From Bos javanicus (taxonomy: Eukaryota; Chordata; Mammalia; Artiodactyla; Bovidae), in contig NC_083885.1 in the NCBI RefSeq assembly GCF_032452875.1, positions 63,434,425 through 63,498,424 of the forward strand: a DNA stretch of 64,000 nucleotides, read 5' to 3'. The position numbers and the translations under genes are program-made. The notes under the pieces were generated by a model. It worked only from the letters and a program-made list of their open reading frames with translations, did not search any database and was not told the DNA's origin. Below are positions 55,259-64,000 of this stretch, one piece after another. The stretch's first letter is position 1. Each line of letters opens with the position of its first letter.

Positions 55259-55744
55259 AGCTGCTAAACACACGCAAAGGGACTCGCTGCGTGACTTTGG
55301 GCCGCCACTTCTTTCCCACTTGGCAGTCTCTTTTGGAACTCATTCATGCAGATTTTAAAAAGGGGCTATGAACTTATTTCAGCATCTTGAAGAAAGTACA
55401 TAACAACAAGAATAGCAGCTAATGCTCATGGAAGGGTCGGAATCGTTTAGGAGCAGTTCTAAGCTCTCTTCTTAGGTAATCTTAATCTTTGGAATAACTC
55501 TGTGGGTGAGAGGAGGGCGGTATTACTATTCCCAATGGGTTTTCCACTTTGTTTTGCCTTAGGAAACTTAGTTCATGCAGCTGTAAAGCTGTGTGGGTGG
55601 GATTTGAACTCAGGCAGGCCGACCCTGAGGAGAGATGGAAAATACAGGAGAGGAAGGTTGTATGATGGACAGGACCTCGGAGCCGGCGGGGCGGGGGTGG
55701 GGGGGTGGCTGGGGATCTGTCCCACAGAACCTTCAGCACAAGCT

Positions 55745-56575
55745 GGAATCAAGATGGCCAAGAGAAATATCAATAAACTCAGAGATGCAGAAGACACCAC
55801 CCTTATGGCAGAAAGTGAAGAGGAACTAAAGAGCCTCTTGATGAAAGTGAAAGAGGAGAGTGAAAAACTTGGCTTAAAACTCATCATTCAGAAAACTAAA
55901 ATCATGGCATCCAGTCCCATCACTTCATGGCAAATAGATCGGGAAATGGTGGAAACAGTGGCTGACTTTATTTTGGGGGGCTCCAAAATCACTGCAGATG
56001 GTGATTGCAGCCATGAAATTAAAAGACGCTTGCTTCTTGGAAGAAAAGCTATGACCAACCTAGACAGCATATTAAAAAGCAGAGACATTACTTTGTCAAC
56101 AAAGGTCCATCTAGTCAAGGCTATGGTTTTTCCAGTAGTCATGTATGGATGTGAGAGTTGGACTATAAAGAAAGCTGAATGCAGAAGAATTGATGCTTTT
56201 GAACTGTGGTGTTGGAGAAGACTCTTGAGAGTCCCTTGGACTGCAAGCAGATCCAACCAGTCCATCCTAAAGGAAATCAGTCCTAGGTGCTCATTGGAAG
56301 GACTGATGTTGAAGCTGAAACTCCAATACCTTAGCCACCTGATGCAAAGAGCTGACTCATTTGAAAAGATCCTGATGCCAGGAAAGATTGAGGGCAGGAG
56401 GAGAAGGGGACGACAGAGGATGAGGTGGTTGGATGGCATCACTGACTCAATGGACATGAGTTTGGGTGGACTCTGGGAGTTGGTGATGGACAGGGAGGCC
56501 TGGCGTGCTGCAGCAGTTCATGGGGCCGCAAAGAGTCAGACACGACTGAGCAACTGAACTGAACTGAACTGAACC
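55745..56575 (+). mobile_element. BovB (RTE) LINE 3' part with long open frame
   Basis: About 270 uninterrupted codons (to the TGA near 56,557) encode the end of the BovB ORF2 protein: the region just after the catalytic YxDD, the conserved MYGCESW segment and the terminal LWELVMDREAW. The catalytic box itself is altered (reads DAEDT instead of the YADDT type), and everything 5' of it is missing, so the copy is inactive. It ends in the GAACTGAACTGAACTGAA terminus. Confidence 0.5.
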
Positions 56576-56921
56576 TTCTGGAATGATGGGCATGTCCGGT
56601 ACAATAACCACATGTGGCTGTCGGCACTTGAACTGTAGCTAGTGGGGCCAGAACTAAAATTTTAATGGTATTTCATATTGATTCTACAAGTAAATCACCA
56701 CTCGGCCAGTGGTCCAGGTGTCGGGTAGCCCCATCTAGGGCACCTGAGGAGGGTTTAGCTCCCCAGCAGGGGCTCCGCTTGGAAAGCAGGAGGAAGGGCG
56801 GAGGGGAGGCTGCAGCCTGGACTAGTAGGCGGGGGTGCTTGTGGGGCTCTGTCCTGCTGGCCCTGGCCTGGGTGATGAGGTTCAGCTGTGCTGGGAAGGG
56901 AAGGGAAGCTGGTTCAGATCC

Positions 56922-57080
56922 GAAAGTGTCAGTTGCCCAGTCATGTTTGACTGTTTGCGACCCCCAAGGACTGTGGCGCGCCAGGCTCCTCTGTCCGTGG
57001 GATTCTCCAGGCAGGAACACTGGAGGGGGCAGTCATTCCCTTCTCCAGGGGATCTTCCCTACCCAGGGGTCGAACTGCAG
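56922..57080 (-). mobile_element. Bov-tA SINE, truncated
   Basis: GAAAGTGTCAGTTGCCCAGT to CCAGGGGTCGAACTGCAG. Confidence 0.5.
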
Positions 57081-57084
57081 GACA

Positions 57085-57250
57085 TCTACGGAACACCTTG
57101 CTGTGCGCAGGCTCTGTCCCAAGCCCTGCTCCCATGCTCTCTCATTTAGGCCTTGAACCAACCTATGAGGCAGGTGCATTAGGTCCACTGAACGGAGGAG
57201 GAAACTGAGTCAGCGTGGCAGGGCTCCTCCCAAGGCTGGCAGTGCGCTGA
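57085..57250 (-). mobile_element. MIR SINE
   Basis: CCTATGAGGCAGGTGCATTA and GGAGGAGGAAACTGAGTC. Confidence 0.5.
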
Positions 57251-57379
57251 CCTACACCGGAAGTGTGGAATTTCCCCTGTTGCTCAGGGATGCGAGCAGA
57301 GGATGCTGCTGATCGGGGGAGTGACCCAGGTTTCGCGTTTTGCCATCAGGAAGTATTTCCAAGAACCAAAAGGACTTTG

Positions 57380-57520
57380 AAAGAGCCTCCGTCTAGAGGC
57401 AGAGAGGGAAGGGAGGGAGCCAGGGAGGGTAGGGACAGACCGGGTGAGACTGAGAGCAAGGGAGGGAGGGAGAGACAGAGAGAGAGAAATCAGGAGAGAG
57501 GCTGAAGAGAGAGACAGGAT
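57380..57520. repeat. Purine-rich (GGGA/GAGA)n tract
   Basis: GGGAGGGAGCC, GAGGGAGGGAGAGACAGAGA and related runs; low complexity. Confidence 0.5.
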
Positions 57521-57659
57521 CGCGTCCACCATCCGCAGGTGGAGCCCTAGGGCTGAGGCCAGCCTCTGGAGCTCCCCACTCCTTCCAGCTGCGCGCTCTG
57601 AGGGCCGCCTGCAATCCCCCAACACCCTGCCCCCACCCCCGCAACCTCCCCCCTCCCCC

Positions 57660-58235
57660 CTCCCTACAGTTTAGAAGCAGTTTTGTTTCTTTGGTTTGGA
57701 TACACCCGCTGCTATTTTTGTTTCTTTTTTGTAAATGTACTTTTCAGTTACATAAATGATACTCCCTCCTTATAAAGACAGAAAGGAAGGGTTTGGGGAC
57801 GGTGGTGGGGAATCCGCACCACACAGATTGTGAGATCTTAGTTCCCCCACCAGGGACTGAACCTAGAGCCTCGGCAGGGACAGGGCAGAGCCCTAACCAG
57901 TGGACCGCTTGGGAATCCCCTGTCCCTGCAAAGGTAGAAAGGAAAAGTAAGCCTACCAATAAGGTTTTGATGACCTCACCCAATCCAATTCTCATGAAAC
58001 TGGTGTGGGGTATACACCTTCCAAGTTTGTGTTGGTCTCTTACACACAGACCAGCGTTTCTGCACCCGGAGCTATTGGCATTTGGGGCCAGGTCATTCTT
58101 TGTGGGGTGTAGGGTTCTATGCACTGTGAGATGCTCACCTCAGCCCTAGGGCTCCGCCCACTGGATGCCAGAGCTCCTCCTCCCCTTGGTTGGATAACCG
58201 ACAATATTTCCAAATGGCTGTCTGCAGTTCCCGCC
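57660..58235 (+). repeat. Copy B of the duplicated block with MER5A-like element
   Basis: TTTGTTTCTTTGGTTTGGAT, TCAGTTACATAAATGATACT, AAGGTTTTGATGACCTCACC and GGCATTTGGGGCCAGGTCAT match copy A in order and orientation, 3.7 kb apart. The last part (58,062-58,230) resembles MER5A. Confidence 0.5.
57808..57927 (-). mobile_element. CHR-2-like SINE
   Basis: GGGAATCCGCACCACACAGA to GTGGACCGCTTGGGAATCCC, inserted in copy B only. Confidence 0.5.
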
Positions 58236-58659
58236 TCCTGGCTGCAACGCCAGCAGGAAAAGCTCCTGGGATCCACCGGAGGGTCCATGAAGGAAGGGAG
58301 TATCCGGGCACAATTGGCAAAGGTGAGGAAATAGAGAAGGGCTTAGAGATAATTTGTGCAAACCTCTGGTCAAACTACCATGAGCCCTGGTCTTCCATCT
58401 GGGGATGGGGGTGGGGGATTCCCAAGGTTCTTCCTGCCTTGCTGCTAAAGGGGGGCAGGTGGGACCACGCATTGGTGTCAGATGGCCTTGATTGGAGCCC
58501 CAGTTTCCTCAGCAAGTCACTTTTCAGCTTGTAGCTTTAGTTTCTTCATCAGTATCAGAGGTCTAAGGACCCTCACAGAAACCCTAAGAATAATTCATAA
58601 AAGCAGCAGTCATCACCAAGCAGAAGTAGTTTTTCAGACTGTGTCTAGGTGCTTGGTGA

Positions 58660-58858
58660 TGACGGTGGTGGTAATAGCAGTGATAACAGCCTGCTTTCTT
58701 GAATGCATGCCAAGTACGTGCCAGACATTTTACCCCACGCATCACACGTAAAGCATGTAGTTTCTCACGAAAACCCTACAGAGCAGGTCCTGGCATTATC
58801 TTCACTTGATAGATGACAAACTAGTGGCATGACTTTGTCTAAGTCACAAAGTTAATAA
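58660..58858 (-). mobile_element. MIR SINE
   Basis: GCCAAGTACGTGCCAGACAT and CTTGATAGATGACAAACTAG. Confidence 0.5.
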
Positions 58859-58861
58859 AAG

Positions 58862-59125
58862 GCAGCTGTTGTTCAGTCGCTAAGTCCTTTCTGACTCTTT
58901 GTGACCCCTGTGGACTGCAGCATGCCAGGCCTCCCTGTCCATCACCAATTCCCGGGGTTTACTCAAACTCATGTCCATCGAGTCGGTGATGCCATCCAAC
59001 CATTTCATCCTCTGTCGCCCCCTTCTCCTGCCTTCAATCTTTCCCACCATCAGGGACTTTTCCAGTGAGTCAGCTGTTTGCATCAGGTGGTCAAAGTATT
59101 GGAGCTTCAGCATCAGTCAGAATTC
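58862..59125 (-). mobile_element. BovB LINE 3' fragment
   Basis: GCTGTTGTTCAGTCGCTAAG, GCATGCCAGGCCTCCCTGTC and GGTGATGCCATCCAACCATT. Confidence 0.5.
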
Positions 59126-59199
59126 TGATACAATCCGAGGACCTCTTCCTCCAGATCCTGCCTCTTAGCTAAACTGCTCGCCTCCTATGAGAAACAGAA

Positions 59200-59390
59200 T
59201 ATAATAGTCTCTGACCATCTGCTTCCCATTAAGCAGACACCATTGTTACTGCCATTTCACAGAAAAGCAAAGTGAGCCTCAGGGAGGCATAACGATGTTC
59301 CCAAGGACACAGAGCAAGCGAGAGGCAGATCTAGGTTTTGAAACCTGCTTTGGTGTGAGCCCAGTCTGTTATCTTTGGGCCACACCTAGA
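59200..59390 (-). mobile_element. MIR SINE
   Basis: TTCACAGAAAAGCAAAGTGA and TTCCCAAGGACACAGAGC. Confidence 0.5.
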
Positions 59391-59399
59391 TATCTGGTA

Positions 59400-59990
59400 C
59401 GCTGACCCTGGTCTGGTAGAAGACAGTTCTGAGGGGGTAGAGGAAAACGAACATCATATGACCCCCTGGCTGCTCCAGCGGTGGTGACGCTGAGCGCGGC
59501 GCCAGCACCACGAGCTTCCGCACTGTACTCATCGGGGTGCATGGATCATGAACGGAATTTGAGTCACTGTCAACTACTACGACCCTCCTGGTGTTTTTCC
59601 AGTTTACCCGCATGCTCTGGTTGGATGTTTTGTTTAACTCCTGCGTGGAGACCACACAAGAGGACCATGGATGGGGCTCAGCTGATGAAAATTGGCCCAC
59701 CGAGACAGCAGGAAATGGTGGAGGCTGCCTTGCCTTCATAGACTCTGACCGTGGTGCTGAAACCAGACTCAACCGTCGAATCCCGGTCAGCACCGCGGAC
59801 AGCAGCTGCAGAGCCTGCCTCCCTGGGGTTGGGTCCTGGCGGGTCAAAAAGGGAGGGTGTCCAGATACAGGTAGGGAGGTATGGGGGCCACCCAGAGGAG
59901 GCGCCAGAACTGTTCAGGAGGGAGGGGAGCTCAATAACGCAGGACATGAGGATCAGACTGACCACATAGTACTGCCATCGGAAGACAACT
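59400..59990. other. Unassigned segment, no repeat or gene recognised
   Basis: Balanced-composition DNA, with a minus-strand frame of 153 codons (59,847-59,386) that resembles no protein I know. No splice structure was found. Confidence 0.5.
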
Positions 59991-59992
59991 CC

Positions 59993-60205
59993 TTGGACTC
60001 CCTGCTGGTCCCGTGGATAAGAATCCTCCTGCCAATGCAGGGGACATGGGCTCGGTCCCTGGCCCCGGGGGACATTCTACATGCCCCGGAGCAAATAAAG
60101 CCTGTACGCCACAACTACTGAATCCTCGCGCCCTAGAGCTTGTGCTCCACAAAAGAAGCCGCTGCAGTGAGAAATCCACGCAATGCAATGAAGAGTAGCC
60201 CCCAC
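59993..60205 (+). mobile_element. CHR-1-type SINE
   Basis: GGACTCCCTGCTGGTCCCGT head, CACAACTACTGAATCC middle, CCACGCAATGCAATGAAGAG end. Confidence 0.5.
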
Positions 60206-62040
60206 CTCCACGCCTGGCTCAGCTCCCTGAGCCTGGTCTCACCTGGACATCACGAGGGCCTGGACACTGAGCCCCAGCATCGGTGGTGGGGGGCGCACAG
60301 ATCCGACCCTGCTGGGCTGCTGCGAATGGGCTTCCGGAGATGGGGGAGAGAGACCCCTTCAGTGGAACCTGTGTCTTGTCCCCCAGACAAGGGTCAGAAT
60401 GTGTGGCTCCTCCAGGCCAACTGCCCACCACCGCCCCCCTCCCCCATGGTGAGGTCCACTCTTCACCGGGCAAGTCACAAGGACCAGGGCCGGATGGTGC
60501 TTCAGGGCACCTTTGGGGGGAGGCCGTGCCTGTCCTGTGTGTGGTCAGCTCCCAGGGTGTCCTGGAGTTGGGGTCCATCCAGCACACTCTGACCCCCCAC
60601 GCCCAGAGGAGGTCACCACCAGAGGAGGTCACCATGAAAAGTCTGGGCAGTGATTCGGGGCACAGCTCCGGGAGGTACAGAGGGTGTGACCCCAGCACGA
60701 TGGAGCAGGGGGCTCCGCCTTGTCTGGCCCCAGGCCCCTTTTCTCAGGAATCTCGGGGTGTTGTCCGGGGTTGAGTGAAGGCCGTGCGTGGCCCATGGTT
60801 GGATGCTCAGGATGGAGAGCCGCCAGGCTGAGTGGAACAGACCCTGGGCAGCCCCCACACAGCAACAGTCCTTCTCCTGTCCCCCTACCATCACAGGAGC
60901 CCCTGGAGGCGTCAGCTCCCCCACCACTCAGTGCTGCTCCTCGGCTGGTAAGTAGCTGATCCCCGCCTGGAGGGGTGTCTGGGAGGCGGCCTGTGCTGGG
61001 ATGGGGGCACAGCCCTCTCCCGGGCTTGGCTCAGGGACTGTGAGAGCGCAGCACGGGGCTAGCAGGCACAGGGCACCGGGGTGTCTCTGACACTCATAAG
61101 GACCCTGGGAACAGCACCCACCTGGCTAGATGACCCTGCACCAGACGCCTGATGGCAGTAATGCCAGGACCGCCCATCGTGGGTGGCACTTCCCAGACCT
61201 TCTCAGAGCCTCCGTCCCTTTTCCTATGCAGAAAGGAGGTCACAGGTTCTTGTCCAAAAGGGCAAGGATTGGAAGGGAGGAACCAGCCCAGGGCAGCCAG
61301 ACTGGACCCCAGACTCGGGGGTTTGGCCGAAGCTCTGCACCGCCCCCTTGAGGTCAGGGTCACTGCGGGCCGGGCTCCACGCTGAGAGAGGGACAGGGCC
61401 ACTGGCACACTAGGAGAGGGAAGGGACCGCTGATGGTTATGCCTGGGCAGCCTAGAAGGGAAGTCACTCTTGCAAAAGCCTAAAACGGACGTTGAGAGGG
61501 TTTCCCTGTGGAATCATTCCTTTCTGGAAAGTCATCGAGTCAATTCTGCTGCAGGCAAGAACTAGAGTCCTGAGACCCGCCATCAACTTCTGGGAGTTTC
61601 AGTATCCATGTGGTCCCTCCCACAGTTAACTAGCTCCTTGGAGAGAAGGTGTAGCGCCTGTTTCCAGAGACCCAGCTTTGGTGCTTGGCTGTTTCCAGAG
61701 ACCCAGTTATGTTCTTACAGTTGTTCAGCTGATTTCAGACATGTTCTGTGAATCCTCCACTACCCCCAGAGACGCGTTTTCATTGTCTTCTGAGCTGACT
61801 CTGCAAACTTCCTAGAGTGCGGGTGGTGATCTTGAATCTGGGCTGCACTTATGCAGCTGATAGCTGATACCCAGTTTTCTGGATCACACTTCACCTTGTT
61901 CGTCAGTCAATGTTCTCACAGGTCCAAGAGCGTCAGCCCCACATGTGGCGCTGGGTACACAGGTTCTAGGTCCCAGTCCCTGCTCCACCGTCCCCCAAAA
62001 CTCAGTGAGGGAAACAAGACAAAAACAAGACAATCAGTGT
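60206..62040. other. Single-copy intergenic DNA
   Basis: GC-rich to about 61,450. One exon-like stretch (60,898-60,949) has an acceptor (CCATCACAG) and a donor (GCTG|GTAAGT) around an open frame, but nothing recognisable is encoded. Two near-identical CTGTTTCCAGAGACCCAG words lie at about 61,659 and 61,689. Confidence 0.5.
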
Positions 62041-62099
62041 TTTCTGACCCAAGAGTGTGTCTGAGGGGACTTGTGTCTGGGTGAAGGCGCAGAGCTGCC

Positions 62100-62285
62100 C
62101 CACCTGCATACAGCTCCCATCCCTTCACAAGCACACAGCCATGCATGCACAAATGCACTAATATGTACCCAAACACACCTGCACAGTGTAAAGTGTATAC
62201 ATGCATACATACCCCCTGAATGCACATATACACACAGAGACATATATGCACACACTGTACACACACATACACTCATGCAGACACC
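62100..62285. repeat. Degenerate CA/CATA repeat
   Basis: ACACAC, CATACA and CATATA words dominate, with no pure core over about 12 bp. Confidence 0.5.
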
Positions 62286-62544
62286 CACGTGTGGGCAGGG
62301 TGGGCTGGCCAAGGGAGTTGGTGAGGCCATGACCGCACAGGGAGGGCCTCTCAGGCTTTAGGTCCACCCGGAGGAACCGGCAGGCCCCCATCTCCCACCC
62401 CACCCCAGTTCATTCCCACTGGACGCCATGCATTCCCCAAACACGAGAGGGCCCAGCAGCTGTAGGACACTGTCCTTGACCTGACCTTCACCCCTCACCG
62501 GGCTAATGCCTGTCAGATTTGGGATTGGAGGCCATTCATCCCTA

Positions 62545-62980
62545 CAAGCATACAACTGCTGTAACAAATTACCACTCACACAGCAGCACCAAACAACGCA
62601 GCGTATTTCCCTACAGTTCAGGAAGGCAGAAGTCTGAGATCAGTTACACGAGGCTGAAATCCGGGGTGGGCAGGGCTGTGTTCCTTCTGGAGGCTCCACG
62701 GGAGGCTCCATTCCTTTACCTTTTGCAGCGTCTGGGGGCCATCTGCACTCCTTGGCTCATGGCCCCTTCCTCCATCTTCAGATCCTCTCTCTGACTAGGA
62801 CTCCTGCTTCTGTGGTCACATCTCATCTCCTCACTCTCTGACCCGCCTGCTTCTCTTATAAGGGCTCTGGTGATTACACTGGGTCCACCTAGAATATCCA
62901 AGGTCATCTCCCCCTCTCAAGAGCCTTAACTCAGTCACACCTGCAAAGACCCCTTTTGCACCTAAGGTAACACAGCAGCT
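62545..62980 (+). mobile_element. Ancient mammalian repeat, family unassigned (second copy)
   Basis: CTGTAACAAATTACCACTCA, CTTGGCTCATGGCCCCTTCC and CTGCAAAGACCCCTTTTGCA are in the expected order. Same family and orientation as 9,665-10,030, and more complete. Confidence 0.5.
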
Positions 62981-63739
62981 GGTTCCTGTCTTCCTGAGTG
63001 GGTGTCCGTCCGCATCACCACCTCCATTCGTGGGCTCCTCTGGGCTTGAATGCCTCACTCTAAATTCTACGCATCTCCTTGTAGGGATGTGTCCTTCTGT
63101 TTCCACTAGCTTGTGAAATAATGAATTCTTGAGAATCTATTTCCTGTGTCCTAGAACCTCTGTGTAAGAGGAGGTCGGGTAGGAAGCAGTGGAGACTAGA
63201 AACACCCCCACCGTGTGATCCCAGGTGCCCATAGGGACAGGTGGCCCCTGTGTGACAAGACTGTGGCTGCCCACAGCACCGTGTCCTCCCTTCCTGGGCG
63301 CCCAGCGAGATGGTCTCCCAGCCTCCTTGCAGTTATGTGTGTCCTGGGATGACGTTCACAGTGAGCAGGATGCACGGAGCTGCTTCCAGGCCTGGCCCCA
63401 AACCCTCCCTCACAAGATCCTCACTGTTGGTCATTCTGCTGGTGGATGCGGATGCCCTGGGCGACCTTGGAAGCACACTGAGAGTGGTGCCTGGCTGCCA
63501 GGATGACAGTGGAGTAGAGCTCCCTGTACCTGTTGCATTAGTCCTGTTTCAGGTTTCTGTAAAGTTGATGCTTTAACATGTGTGATACATGTACAGTAAA
63601 AATGAATTGAAAATAGAGTTGGGAAGCCCCGAGGCAGAGCTCTTTCACCATTGCTTTCTGCTGCAGCTTACCTTACATTGCTGGGTAGAAGGATGGTTAC
63701 TTTACAATCCAGCAGAAAACTGATGATTTTTTTCTTCTT
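62981..63739. other. Unassigned DNA before the CCAAT array
   Basis: No repeat family or gene recognised. Confidence 0.5.
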
Positions 63740-64000
63740 GTCCAGCAACAGCCACCAATGAGAAGCAGTCACAGCACAATGAAAAATAGGCCAGCCCAGT
63801 CTATGAGAAGCAGTTAAGCCAATGGGAAACAGCCACAGCCCAGCCAATGAGAAACAGGGAATTTCAGCCTGTGAGACACAGAGATTGTCCAGCCAATGAG
63901 ACACATGGAATTTCAGCCTATGCGACACAGAGACTGTCCAGCCAATGAGACACAGCCACAGTCCAGCCAATGAGAAACAGCCACAATCTAGCCAATGAGA
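63740..64000. repeat. 24-25-bp tandem array carrying CCAAT boxes, truncated by window end
   Basis: Exact CCAAT at 63755, 63819, 63844, 63893, 63942, 63967 and 63992; spacings from 63819 are 25, 49, 49, 25 and 25, so the unit is about 24.5 bp. Skipped positions carry mutated forms (CCTGT, CCTAT). The typical unit is AGCCAATGAGAAACAGCC. The array continues past the window. Confidence 0.5.

Noticed and set aside
1658..60205. tRNA genes at the many GGTTCGATCC-type boxes
   Set aside because: All belong to tRNA-derived SINEs with typical SINE bodies and tails; no intact cloverleaf outside them.

Overview
The window is mammalian nuclear DNA from a ruminant, most likely a bovid. It carries dozens of tRNA-Glu-derived ruminant SINEs (Bov-tA, Bov-A2, CHR types), pieces of the RTE retrotransposon BovB, and four spliced genes that closely resemble known mammalian proteins. 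The gene order TTYH1(+) - LENG8(+) - LENG9(-) - CDC42EP5(-) is that of the leukocyte receptor complex on human 19q13.4, which corresponds to cattle chromosome 18. I cannot separate cattle from sheep, goat or buffalo from the sequence alone.

Layout: 1-14.9 kb is intergenic and consists of nested SINEs, antisense L1, BovB fragments, microsatellites and some unassigned DNA. A 37-bp minisatellite (15.2-16.05 kb) ends just before the CpG-island promoter of TTYH1. TTYH1 (16,640-29,443 coding, poly(A) signal 29,922) has 13 coding exons that splice into a 450-residue membrane protein. A SINE-rich spacer (30-32.6 kb) leads to the LENG8 CpG promoter (about 33.1 kb). LENG8 has 15 coding exons (34,940-41,934), 789 residues. 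LENG9 is an intronless 537-residue gene on the minus strand, converging on LENG8 with probable overlap of 3' UTRs. CDC42EP5 (minus strand, single coding exon 46,081-45,620) has its first exon(s) and CpG promoter probably near 50-50.8 kb. From 51 to 64 kb no gene is recognised; it holds SINEs, a long 3' piece of BovB, MIR and MER5A-like elements, and a 25-bp tandem array of CCAAT motifs running off the right edge.

The genes are neighbours rather than a pathway: a tweety-family membrane protein, a SAC3-type nuclear mRNA factor, a CCCH/ligase-fold RNA-associated protein and a CDC42 effector. No prokaryotic-type system, CRISPR array or true tRNA/rRNA gene was seen. The most interesting non-genic signals are RFX-type X-box motifs inside TTYH1, perfect CRE palindromes in both LENG promoters, short stop-free introns of length 3n in LENG8 and TTYH1, the 37-bp repeat next to the TTYH1 promoter, and the CCAAT array.
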